Positions 26,185-34,090 of a DNA stretch of 64,000 nucleotides are shown in pieces. A program made the translations under genes and the position numbers. Position 1 is the first letter of the stretch. Each line of letters opens with the position of its first letter. The stretch spans positions 29,074-93,073 of the forward strand of contig CALXSE010000007.1 of assembly GCA_944391085.1 (NCBI GenBank), given 5' to 3'. Under the pieces are notes generated by a model that was not told the DNA's origin, made no database searches, and saw nothing but the letters and a program-made list of their open reading frames with translations. The stretch comes from an uncultured Kiritimatiellota bacterium (GTDB taxonomy: Bacteria; Verrucomicrobiota; Kiritimatiellia; RFP12; DVOR01).

Positions 26185-27744
26185 CTATTTCCCCGGCTTC
26201 CGGAAGCGCCCGGGCAGCCTCGCCTGCACCCGCGTCAGCACGAACGCCCGCTCCTCCGCGTCGAAGACGACGCCCCACAGCAGCGGCAGGAAGACCGCCT
26301 CCGCCACGAGCGTCGTCACGCCCACGCGCCAAATGGAGGGTGCCATGAACAGATGCGGTAGCGCCCCCACTGCCCCCGCCGCCGCCGTGGCGACCCCCAC
26401 GGGGAAGACCACGCGGAAGGCCCATTTCCGGATGCTCATGCCGGCCAGCCGCCGCGCGAACCACAGCCGCACCCCCATGTGCACCGCCGAGATGAAGGCC
26501 ACCGAGCCGCCGACGGCGTAGACGTTGCACCCGTTCGCCACGAAGACCCACGCCAGCGGCAGCGCCAGGAAGCACGTCAGCCCCAGCGCCAGCTGGAAGG
26601 CCGCGATCCGCCCCTTGGCCGTGATGGCGGTGCCCTGGCCCGTGGTGGCGGTGTTGCACAGCAGGTCGGTCATCATCAGGTAACACAGCCCCACCGTGAA
26701 GGGCGGCGGTTCCTTGAGCCACAGGGTGACGACCTCGCGCAATTCCAGCGCCAACGGCAGCAGGAAGAGCAGCGAGAGCGTCAGCCCGAACTTGCTGGAA
26801 CGCTCCGCCAGCCGGCGCATCCGTGTCTCGTCCCCCGCGCCGCACTCGGTGGTGATGGCCGGCGTGAAGGCCCCGATCATCGCCGACGAGAGGGTGTTCG
26901 CGTGGCCGTTCACCGAGCCGGCCACCGTCATCGCCGCGTTCACGCGCGGCCCGAAGAACTTGTTCACCAGCAGCATCACGCCCTGCGCCCGTGCCAGCCA
27001 CCCCAGCGCCCCGAAGAGCTGCCACCCCGCGAAGTCGCAGAGTTGGCGGAAATGGCGGCGGCTCCGGCAATAGCCCAGGCGGAAGCGGCACTCCGGGAAG
27101 ATCGCCCGCGCACGCAGGCAGATGATCACCTGCGGGATCACCGAGAGCAGGCACGTCCAGAGCGCGTAGCGCACCAGCCAGTCGCCGGGGTGCGACACCA
27201 TGAACCACAGGACGCACACGTTCAGCGTCGTCGTCGCGAAGCTGTAAACCGTCAGCTCCGCGATGTACTGTTTGGCCGTGTACATCGCCGTGTAGGGCAC
27301 GTTCACCATCCCCACGAAGCACGAGACGCAGACAAAGCGGAAGACCCACTCGCAGGCCTCCACCCGATCTGGCGGAATGGTCAGCCATTCGCGCACCGCC
27401 CACATCCCCAGCGGGTAGCCCACCACGATCAGCGCACATGGCACCGCCGTGTGGATGAGCACCGCGATGCTGAACCACCGCCGGCACTCCTCCAGCCCCT
27501 CTGCGGGCCGCGTCTTCGCCATCCCAACGGAATAGGCATAGAAGCGTGAGATGGAATAGGAGAGCCAACTGTTGAAGAAGGCGATGAAGGCCGTCAGGCC
27601 CCCCACCACCCCCATCAGCCCGTAATCGGTCTGCCCCAGCGCCATCAGCGCCCACCGGCCCGAGAAGAGCCCGCAGACCAGCGCGTAGACAGACCGCCCG
27701 TAGGTGGCCGCCGTGTTCAGGATGATGCGCTTGTTTTCCGTCAT
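26185..27744 (-). CDS. Wzx-like polysaccharide flippase (MOP superfamily)
   Basis: 519 residues with 12-14 predicted helices. It starts with a short basic N-terminus and RIILNTAATYGRSVYALVCGLFSGRW, the usual entry of O-antigen or oligosaccharide flippases, and has AMYTAKQYIAELTVYS in the middle. Such proteins move undecaprenyl-linked repeat units across the inner membrane. It is translationally coupled (4-nt overlap) to the PP-loop enzyme gene upstream, and both lie behind the structured leader at 29001-29201. No polymerase (Wzy) or chain-length gene adjoins it, so the pathway must be scattered. Confidence 0.85.
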   Translation of the reverse strand: MTENKRIILNTAATYGRSVYALVCGLFSGRWALMALGQTDYGLMGVVGGLTAFIAFFNSWLSYSISRFYAYSVGMAKTRPAEGLEECRRWFSIAVLIHTAVPCALIVVGYPLGMWAVREWLTIPPDRVEACEWVFRFVCVSCFVGMVNVPYTAMYTAKQYIAELTVYSFATTTLNVCVLWFMVSHPGDWLVRYALWTCLLSVIPQVIICLRARAIFPECRFRLGYCRSRRHFRQLCDFAGWQLFGALGWLARAQGVMLLVNKFFGPRVNAAMTVAGSVNGHANTLSSAMIGAFTPAITTECGAGDETRMRRLAERSSKFGLTLSLLFLLPLALELREVVTLWLKEPPPFTVGLCYLMMTDLLCNTATTGQGTAITAKGRIAAFQLALGLTCFLALPLAWVFVANGCNVYAVGGSVAFISAVHMGVRLWFARRLAGMSIRKWAFRVVFPVGVATAAAGAVGALPHLFMAPSIWRVGVTTLVAEAVFLPLLWGVVFDAEERAFVLTRVQARLPGRFRKPGK

Positions 27745-29000
27745 GGCCGCACCCGAGGGGCCCGCAGTCTCCTCAGGCGTCCCAGCACGGGGTGGATCGC
27801 CGCGTGGAGCCACCGCACGCGCGCCAGGCGCTCGTACAGCAAACCCAGCCAGACGCGCACGCGCACGGGGAATGCGATCTCGCCTTTCAGCCGCTCGTAA
27901 GCGGGCTTGCACATCTCGTCGTCGGAGGGGATCAGCTGCTGCTTGTACAGCCAGGCCAGGTTCCGCTCGCGCCGGGCAAGGTAGGCCGCCACGTCGAAGA
28001 CGTTGTCGAACCGCTGCAGGCAGCCCAGCGCGTCCAAGGCCGTCAGCGTGCGCAGGCATTTCCCACACGCCCCGCAGTTGGGACCGGTGTTGGCGAGGCA
28101 GACATGGAGGTATTTTTGCGCCGGTTCCCAATCGGCCAGTTCCTGTTCCTTCTCGAAGCGCGTGATGGTACAGCCCTCAGAGTAGATTTGCAGGGTCGGC
28201 GTGGAGAAGCAGTCCAGGGATAGGAGCTCGTAATGGCTTGAGGCGTTTTGTTCATTGTCTTTGAGCGAAAAGCCGGATTGCAGGTCATAGCCGGAGGAGG
28301 CGTAGAAATAGACCCGCCAGAGTTTTTGCAGCGCGTAGATGGCGAAGCAGCTGGAATAGGTGTGCGTGAGCAAATGGATTTGCTGGAAGGCCTCCGCCAT
28401 GTTGGAGTCGGAGACAATCAGCTCGAAGCCGTATTCTTTGGCGAACTGCCTCGCGTGCTCGGCCTGCCAGTCATACTGGCGCCCCCCGTTTTCGCTCCAG
28501 AAGGCGCCCACGTTGTTCAGGCAGAGGTGCGTCAGCGAGAGGCCAGGGTAGGGCGAGCGGGCGTAGTTCTTGACGACGTGAAGGGAATCGACGCCGCAGG
28601 AGATGCCCGTGCCCACCCCGCCCGCGTTCGCCATCGGCGTATCGTCCATCGGCGCCTCGATGCGCGTCTCGTACAGCACCTTGCTGTTGCGCGCCAGGGA
28701 GGGGATCAGGTAGGTGCGGATCTGGTAGAGCAGGCGCGCGGTCACGGGGGCCTCGCAGACGATGTCCAGCCGCTCGCGCTGGGCGAAGTTCAGCAGCCCG
28801 ATGAGGAAGGCGTCCGCGCGCTCCGCGCAGAGGTACCGCCCATACTTCTCCTCCACCTCGAACCACAGCGGGCGCACGTCGTCTTCGCCGATTCGGATTT
28901 CCGCGGTCAGCCGCGCCCGCCCGCCGCGGCGCTCGATCCTCGGCGCGCCGATCCGCATCGTCCGCACCGCCCTGGGTTCTCCCTGTTCCTTTTTGGCCAT
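27741..29000 (-). CDS. PP-loop ATPase-like enzyme in a polysaccharide operon
   Basis: 419 residues, soluble. The central GGVGTGISCGVDSLHVV (near residue 133) is a variant of the SGGxDS pyrophosphatase loop used by QueC, ThiI, LarE and asparagine synthetase-type enzymes that adenylate a substrate. Near the C-terminus CLANTGPNCGACGKCLRTL supplies four cysteines, resembling the zinc-binding cluster of QueC. It is coupled to a Wzx-like flippase. A role in modifying a surface sugar or its lipid carrier through acyl-adenylate chemistry is an inference; 7-deazaguanine synthesis is the alternative, but no queuosine genes are near. The ribosome site AAAGGGAG lies inside the switchable leader. Confidence 0.65.
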   Translation of the reverse strand: MAKKEQGEPRAVRTMRIGAPRIERRGGRARLTAEIRIGEDDVRPLWFEVEEKYGRYLCAERADAFLIGLLNFAQRERLDIVCEAPVTARLLYQIRTYLIPSLARNSKVLYETRIEAPMDDTPMANAGGVGTGISCGVDSLHVVKNYARSPYPGLSLTHLCLNNVGAFWSENGGRQYDWQAEHARQFAKEYGFELIVSDSNMAEAFQQIHLLTHTYSSCFAIYALQKLWRVYFYASSGYDLQSGFSLKDNEQNASSHYELLSLDCFSTPTLQIYSEGCTITRFEKEQELADWEPAQKYLHVCLANTGPNCGACGKCLRTLTALDALGCLQRFDNVFDVAAYLARRERNLAWLYKQQLIPSDDEMCKPAYERLKGEIAFPVRVRVWLGLLYERLARVRWLHAAIHPVLGRLRRLRAPRVRP

Positions 29001-29201
29001 GATAAAGCACGCTCCCTTTCATCTACCTACCCTGCGGCCTTAGGACAGCCTTGAACGGATACATGAAAGGGAGCGCGCCAAACCTGGCACGCCCCGCCAA
29101 ACATGTTGCCGTTCTTGAAAGGTCCTAGGTTTCAGGGTAGCAACCTGTTTGCGCAAAGCGAAAAAGACGATGGCTCATCCCATCGCGTGCCGCCTATGAT
29201 A
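29001..29201 (-). promoter_or_regulatory. Structured leader RNA copy A, riboswitch-like, with its promoter
   Basis: Read leftward. The extended -10 TGC-TATCAT is at 29201-29196. Then come hairpin P1 (CGATGG/CCATCG, 29185-29168) and, exactly 41 nt after the -10, GCGCAAACA with a GCAA/TTGC mini-hairpin. A long interrupted stem follows: ACCCTG with CAGGGT, conserved internal loop AAAC/AGGCC, TAGGAC with GTCCTA, GAACGG with CCGTTC, and apical GGGGCGTGCC with GGCGCGCTCC. The 3' side of the apical stem (29078-29063) is also complementary over 16 nt, with one G-U, to the ribosome-site segment 29022-29007. The same architecture with different stem sequences occurs at 32739-32934, so base pairing is supported by covariation. 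Confidence 0.8.
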
Positions 29202-29246
29202 GCAATCCCACGCGGCGGCGCATGGGAAAGGAAAGGGGAAACGCGC

Positions 29247-30050
29247 TCAGGCGTCAAAGGAGCCGGAACGGAAGCCCGCGAGGTCGAGCGCGACGTGCCG
29301 GTAGCCGAGGGGGCGGAGGGCGGACAGAAGGGCCTCGCGGCGGTCGAGGGCCAGGGGGAGGGCCTCGGCGGGCACCTCGATGCGGGCGAGCGCGCCGTGG
29401 TCGCGCAGGCGCAGGTCGCGCACCTCGGGGAGGCACGCGCGGAGGGCGTCCTCTCCGGCCTCGACGCGGCGGAGGGCCGCCTCGTCCAGCCGTGCGCCGT
29501 AAGGGAAGCGGGTGGCCAGGCAGGGGGTGGCCGGCCGGTCCGCCGCCGGCACGCCGAACGCGCGGGCCACGGCGCGGACGGCCGCTTTGCCGAGGCCCAG
29601 CTCGGCGAGGGGCGAGCGGACGCCGAGCTCGTCGAGGGCGCGGAGGCCGGGGCGGTTCGCGGCACGGCGGTCGTCGGCGTTGGTGCCGTCGATGAGCAGG
29701 GCGAGGCCTTCGGCGGCCGCGCGCAGCCGCGCCATCATGAAGCGCTTGCAGGCATAGCAGCGGCCGGGGGCGTTCGCGGCGACCTCGGGCGCCGCCAGCG
29801 GGTCTGCGGGGACGCCCCGCCACGGCACGCCCAGGCGCCCGGCCAGCGCGCGGGCTTCATCGGCCTCGCCGCGACGCTGGAGCGGCGTCTGGAGGGTCAG
29901 GGCCAGGCAGCGGAAGGGGCCTTCGCGCCGGAGCGCGGCGAGCGCGCCCAGGAGCGCCGCACTGTCCGCCCCGCCGGAGAAGGCCAGCGCCACGCCGCCG
30001 ACGGCGTGCGGGCGGAGCCAGGCGAGCAGACGCGCCTCAGCCTCGGTCAT
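29247..30050 (-). CDS. larE: ATP-dependent sacrificial sulfur transferase LarE
   Basis: 267 residues. The PP-loop AFSGGADSA is at residues 23-31, and RCYACKRFMM and DGTNADDRR follow as in LarE. PCLATRFPYG holds the position of the cysteine that in the Lactobacillus enzyme gives up its sulfur. LarE activates the carboxylates of P2CMN with ATP or CoA and converts them to thiocarboxylates for the nickel-pincer nucleotide. The start MTEAEARLL overlaps the end of larC by 14 nt. It is last in the operon nikMN-larB-larC-larE. Confidence 0.9.
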   Translation of the reverse strand: MTEAEARLLAWLRPHAVGGVALAFSGGADSAALLGALAALRREGPFRCLALTLQTPLQRRGEADEARALAGRLGVPWRGVPADPLAAPEVAANAPGRCYACKRFMMARLRAAAEGLALLIDGTNADDRRAANRPGLRALDELGVRSPLAELGLGKAAVRAVARAFGVPAADRPATPCLATRFPYGARLDEAALRRVEAGEDALRACLPEVRDLRLRDHGALARIEVPAEALPLALDRREALLSALRPLGYRHVALDLAGFRSGSFDA

Positions 30051-31242
30051 GGGCCTCCCGCGCGGCGGCCTGGGCCAGCGCAAAGGCTTCGGGGAGCGCC
30101 ATGCCGGCGGCCTGAGCGGCGGCGCGGACGCTGTCGCACTCGGGGTAAACGCGCACGACGCCCGCGCCCTCGCACCGTTTCGCGGCAATCGCCCCGATCG
30201 GCGTGTCGAGGGTGACGGGGCGGCGCGCCATTACCGTCCGCGCGACGGGGTAGGTGCGCACGCCGATGGTGGTGGTCTCGCGGAAGAGGGCCTGCGTGAG
30301 GGCCGATACGCGGGCCTCGTCGGCCAGCGCCTTGAGGATGTACGCGGGGCGGCCCTTCTTCATCAGGCAGGGCACGAAGCAGACGTCGCGCGCGCCGAGG
30401 GCCATCAGGCGCTCCGCGGCGGCGGCCATGACCTCGCCGGTGCAGTCGTCAAGATTCGCCTCCAGCGCCACGATCCGCCCCTCGGCGGGCGCCTCGGCGC
30501 GGACGATCAGGGCGCGCAGGGCGTTGGGCGCGCCGAAGTCGCGCTTGCCCAGGCCCACGCCGACCCGCTCGACCACGAAGGGCGCGGGGAGCGCGGCGTG
30601 CGTGCGCAGCGCCGCGGCCAGGGCGATGCCCGTGGGGGTGACGCGCTCGCCGCGCACGGCGGTCAGCTCCAGCGCGATGGCGTGGGCCTGGGCGACGTTA
30701 AGCGTGGCGGGCACGGGCACGGGGAGCTCCCCGTGGGCGCAGGCGACGGTGCCGGTGCCTTCGCAGAGGCGCGTGACCACGCAGCCGTCAAGGCCCAGGT
30801 CGTCGAACAGGACGGCCGCGCCGACGATGTCGGCGATGGAGTCCAGCGCGCCGACCTCATGGAAGTGGATTTCCCCGACCGGGCGGCCGTGGGCTTTGGC
30901 CTCGGCCTCGGCGACGATGCGGAAGGCGCGCTCGGCGAGGGCGCGCGCGTTCGCGCTCATCGGCAGGTGGGCGAGCACGTGCGCCACGTCGGCCAAATTG
31001 CGGTGCGCGTGGTGCTGGTGGACGTTGCCGTGGTGGGGGTGCTCGGGCAGGCGCACGTCGAAGTCGCACCCGGCCAGGCCGTGCGAGTCCTTGCGGGAAA
31101 TGGCGTAGGCGAGGCCCTCCCGGGCCAGGGGGGCGAGGGCGGCGTCGAGCTTCGCGCGGTCGGCGCCGAGGTCGAGGAGCGCGGCCACGGCCATGTCGCC
31201 GCTGATGCCGCAGGCGCCGTCAAGATAGAGGAGTCTGCTCAT
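30037..31242 (-). CDS. larC: Nickel insertion protein LarC, single continuous frame
   Basis: 401 residues. The N-terminus YLDGACGISGDM, the His-rich loop HPHHGNVHQHHAHRN near residue 70, IHFHEVGALDSIAD and the C-terminal LEANLDDCTGE are LarC hallmarks. LarC inserts nickel into the pyridinium bis-thiocarboxylate ligand using CTP. In Lactiplantibacillus the protein is made by ribosomal frameshifting between larC1 and larC2; here both halves are fused in one frame. The start overlaps the larB stop by 4 nt. Confidence 0.92.
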   Translation of the reverse strand: MSRLLYLDGACGISGDMAVAALLDLGADRAKLDAALAPLAREGLAYAISRKDSHGLAGCDFDVRLPEHPHHGNVHQHHAHRNLADVAHVLAHLPMSANARALAERAFRIVAEAEAKAHGRPVGEIHFHEVGALDSIADIVGAAVLFDDLGLDGCVVTRLCEGTGTVACAHGELPVPVPATLNVAQAHAIALELTAVRGERVTPTGIALAAALRTHAALPAPFVVERVGVGLGKRDFGAPNALRALIVRAEAPAEGRIVALEANLDDCTGEVMAAAAERLMALGARDVCFVPCLMKKGRPAYILKALADEARVSALTQALFRETTTIGVRTYPVARTVMARRPVTLDTPIGAIAAKRCEGAGVVRVYPECDSVRAAAQAAGMALPEAFALAQAAAREAHDRG

Positions 31243-31919
31243 GGGGTTCGCTTTCTTTGGGCCAGGCGGAGGATGCGGCAGGCCATGACGGCGGCGCCGA
31301 AGCCGTTGTCGATATTCACCACGGCCAGGCCCTCGGCGCAGGCGTTGAGCATGGAGAGGAGCGGGGCCAGGCCCTGGAAGGAGGCGCCGTAGCCCACGGA
31401 GGTCGGCACCGCCACGACGGGCGCCTCGACGAGCCCGGCCACGACGCTGCCGAGCGCACCCTCCATCCCGGCCACGGCGATGACGACGTCCGCCGCGCGC
31501 ACCTCGCCCAGGCGGCCGAGCAGGCGGTGGAGGCCGGCCACGCCCACGTCGTAGCAACGCGCGACCTCGGCGCCGAAAAAGGCCGCCGTGCGGGCCGCCT
31601 CCTCCGCCACGGGCACGTCCGCCGTGCCACCGGTGAGGACGATGACGCGCCCGAGCGTGGGCGTGGCGGGTGGGCCGAGGGTGAGCGTGCGCCCAAGGGC
31701 GTCGTAATCCGCCGCCAGCCCGGACTCCGCCACGGCGCGGGCCTGTTCGGGCGAGCAGCGCGTGCCCAGGACGCGCTGGCCCGCCTCGGCGAAGGCGCGG
31801 AGGATGGCCACGAGCTGCCCGGCGGTCTTGCCGGGGCAGTAGACCGTCTCGCCCATGCCGGTGCGGCGCGGGCGGGAGAGGTCGAGGCGGGCGAACCCGA
31901 GGTCGGCGTCGTCGCTCAT
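31239..31919 (-). CDS. larB: P2CMN synthase LarB (AIR carboxylase-like)
   Basis: 226 residues. The C-terminal two thirds is PurE-like (VLTGGTADVPVAEEA, YDVGVAGLHRL, GMEGALGSVVAGL and the Gly/Ser-rich VPTSVGYGASF). The N-terminal third bears the CPGKT block typical of LarB. It carboxylates nicotinic acid adenine dinucleotide and splits off AMP, the first step toward the nickel-pincer nucleotide. It lies between nikMN (1-nt gap) and larC (4-nt overlap). Confidence 0.92.
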   Translation of the reverse strand: MSDDADLGFARLDLSRPRRTGMGETVYCPGKTAGQLVAILRAFAEAGQRVLGTRCSPEQARAVAESGLAADYDALGRTLTLGPPATPTLGRVIVLTGGTADVPVAEEAARTAAFFGAEVARCYDVGVAGLHRLLGRLGEVRAADVVIAVAGMEGALGSVVAGLVEAPVVAVPTSVGYGASFQGLAPLLSMLNACAEGLAVVNIDNGFGAAVMACRILRLAQRKRTP

Positions 31920-31920
31920 C

Positions 31921-32646
31921 TCACTGTTGGGCGGCGGCGCGCTCGAGGGACCATTCCAGACCGTCAGGGGCCGTGGAGGCGAGGGGCGAGAGGCCGAAGA
32001 TCAGGAGCGCGGCGCAGACCGCGAAGCCGGCCGTCAGCGTCTTCCAGGAGAAGGCGCGCGCCTGCGCCAGCGTCAGGAGCATCCCCGTCAGCAGGCCCTC
32101 GCCCAGGCCGATGGCCAGGTGGATGGGCTGCATCGCCGTCAGGAAATCGCCCATCCGCAGCGCGCTGACGCCCGAGAGCGCCACCTCCGCGCACACGGCC
32201 AGGGCGCCCAGCTGCAGGGCCGCCACGGAGGCCGCCATCGCCAGGAGCATCGTCGCCAGCGGCGAATGGGGTTTGCCTCGGAAGGCCACCGCCCCGCAGG
32301 CGCACCCGATCAGGCCCATGTTGAAGAGGTTCGCGCCGTAGGCCAGGAAGCCGCCGTCGTTGAAGCCCAGGCACTGGACAAGGAGGATGGCGGCCATCGT
32401 CACGAAGGCCGCGCACGGCCCCAGCAGGGCCGTCAGGAAGACCGCGCCCACCAGGTGGCCGCTCGCCCCGGTGGCGGGGATGGCGCAGTTCATCATCTGC
32501 GCGCCGAAGACGAAGGCCCCGGCGCCGACCATCAGGGGCAGCTTCTCCTTCGTGAGCTTGGGCAGGGCCGCCCCCAGGGAGGTGCCGGAGAGCCCCCACA
32601 TCGTCGCGCCGACCGCCGTCGAGACCAATGCCGATTCCATGTGCAT
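31921..32646 (-). CDS. Nickel ECF transporter substrate component, NikM-NikN fusion
   Basis: 241 residues and about seven membrane helices. The start at 32646 gives MHMES; a Met-His N-terminus is the nickel ligand in NikM/CbiM proteins, which supports this start, as does AAAGGA 8 nt upstream. The first 190 residues are CbiM/NikM-like (AGAFVFGAQMMNCAIPATGASGH). The end PDGLEWSLERA is the NikN/CbiN signature, so both parts are fused. The energising T component and ATPases (Q, O) are not in the window. It is the first gene of the lar operon and probably imports nickel for the cofactor. Confidence 0.85.
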   Translation of the reverse strand: MHMESALVSTAVGATMWGLSGTSLGAALPKLTKEKLPLMVGAGAFVFGAQMMNCAIPATGASGHLVGAVFLTALLGPCAAFVTMAAILLVQCLGFNDGGFLAYGANLFNMGLIGCACGAVAFRGKPHSPLATMLLAMAASVAALQLGALAVCAEVALSGVSALRMGDFLTAMQPIHLAIGLGEGLLTGMLLTLAQARAFSWKTLTAGFAVCAALLIFGLSPLASTAPDGLEWSLERAAAQQ

Positions 32647-32679
32647 GACCAGGTTCCTTTCTCTGAAAAACACCCATAC

Positions 32680-32708
32680 TATAAACGCTCGAGTATACTC
32701 CACGTCAA
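32680..32708 (-). promoter_or_regulatory. Promoter of the nikMN-lar operon with palindromic operator
   Basis: On the minus strand a -35 TTGACG (32708-32703) and -10 TTTATA (32685-32680) are 17 nt apart. The spacer holds the perfect palindrome GAGTATACTC (32691-32700). A repressor bound there would block RNA polymerase. A metal- or cofactor-responsive regulator is plausible, but the site does not match the NikR consensus. Confidence 0.6.
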
Positions 32709-32738
32709 GCGATTTTTCTTCCGGGCCCCGCTTTATGG

Positions 32739-32934
32739 TATCATGAGGGACACTTCGCGGGAGAGCCGCGGGAACACTGCGCTTCGCGCAAACATGTTGC
32801 CCACCTGAAACTTGAGAACTTTCATTGATCGGGCGATGCGTTTGGAGAGGCGTGCCGTATCGGTACGCCTTTCCTTTCTGTCCGGTCATAGGCATCTCAA
32901 GGCCTCAGGTGGGCGGAAAGGAAGGGCGTATTTT
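32739..32934 (+). promoter_or_regulatory. Structured leader RNA copy B, riboswitch-like, with its promoter
   Basis: The extended -10 TGG-TATCAT ends at 32744. P1 hairpin CGCGG/CCGCG lies at 32756-32770, with the GAGAG loop resembling GATGAG in copy A. GCGCAAACA starts exactly 41 nt after the -10, and GCAA/TTGC is at 32788-32800. The long stem is CACCTG (32802-32807) with CAGGTG (32906-32911), internal loop AAAC/GGCC, TTGAG with CTCAA, TGATCGG (32826-32832) with CCGGTCA (32882-32888), and a 14-bp apical hairpin at 32844-32874. TACGCCTTTCCTTTC (32864-32878) can instead pair with the ribosome-site segment 32916-32930 (15 bp, one U-G). The ATG follows at 32935. Confidence 0.8.
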
Positions 32935-34049
32935 ATGCAAACGGGACTCTCGCCGCTGACGAGCGGGAAGCTGGCCAACCTTGGCTTTGTGCGCGTGCCT
33001 GGTCGTCGCCATCCATGTGCGGGTTGAGGCGGAGGTCGGCAACGCCTGCTGGTGGTTCTGCGGGCTGTTGAAGGATGGGGTGGCGCGGATGGCCGTGCCG
33101 TTCTTTTTCGCCACGGCCGGCTTCCTGCTGGCGGGCCATGCGCGGGAGGCGCGCTGGTGGGTCAGGGAAACGGGGAAGCGGGTGCGCACGCTGCTTGTGC
33201 CTTACCTGATTTGGCCGCCTTTGTTTGTGTTGATGACGCTCGTGCTCATCGTTGCGGCGAATGCCGTGGCCGGGGCGGCGCCGTCGCGCAATTTCCCGGA
33301 CTGCGCAGTGGCGTGGCTTCGGCTGCTTGGGTGGAACTTCCTTGGGCCTGGGCCGGTCGGGCCGGAACTCTATACGTTTTGGTTCGTCAGGGAGTTGTTC
33401 ATTTTGGTCTTGTGTTCGCCGGTTTTGCTGTGGCCGTCGAGGAAAGGCAAGGCGTGGGGTGGGCGTGGGTGGCGCTGCTGTGGGGGATCTACGGCGCTTC
33501 CCGTCCGTGGGAGATGGACGGCGCGGGGGTGGTGGACATCCCGTTCCCGTTGTCCCTTGAGGGCGTCTTTTACTTCACGCTTGGCCTTTTCCTCAGGGAA
33601 CGGCCTGTCCGCCTGAATCTTCCCGGATGGTGCGGCGTCGGGCTGCTGGCGTGCGGGATGGCGTTGTTTTGGCTGACGGCCTGGGCCGAACTGCGCGGGC
33701 TGCCGTGGTTTGCCTATCCGCGCTGGGTCGGCATTCAGGCGGCGTTGCTGGGGGCGTGGGGCGTTGTGCCGGGTAGGGCGTGGCCGCGGGGGTGACGGCG
33801 TTTTCGTTCCCGCTGTTCGCCCTTCATCCGTTTGTCATGCGCCCGATGGAGTTGTTGCCGGAGGTGGTTCCTGCGCTGGGAAGGTTGAGGACGGAGATCG
33901 CCGGGCTTGTGATAAGCTTTGCGTTCGCGGTGGCGGCGAGCTGGGTGGGCTTCGTCTGTCTGCGGCGGTTCTTGCCGCGCTTCTCCGCGGTGGCCTTCGG
34001 CGGGCGTTATGCGGGGCGGGACAAACGCGCGGCGGCAGGCCCGCGGTGA
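32935..34049 (+). pseudogene. Acyltransferase-3 family protein, broken by three frameshifts
   Basis: Similarity to the intact acyltransferase at 60839 runs through three frames. MQTGLSPLTSGKLANLGFV starts at 32935, then the frame changes near 32990 (CACLVVAIHV, MAVPFFFATAGFLLAGHA). It changes again near 33445 at a G-rich stretch (VGWAWVALLWGIY, FYFTLGLFLRERPV) and near 33788 at five G (FSFPLFALHPFVM to the stop). As read it cannot give a full protein. In this family a polytopic enzyme O-acylates surface sugars. The damage may be real decay or assembly error in G runs. The leader in front (copy B) is intact. Confidence 0.75.
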
Positions 34050-34090
34050 GCGGGCCGGGGCGGTGGGTGCGCCGCCGTTTGGGAGAGGGC

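Noticed and set aside
32739..32934. Leader copy B as a 6S RNA or SRP RNA gene
   Set aside because: The stem ends a few bases from a start codon in both copies and involves the ribosome site, which fits a cis-acting leader rather than a free RNA; SRP motif GGAAGGAAGCAG-type loop is absent.
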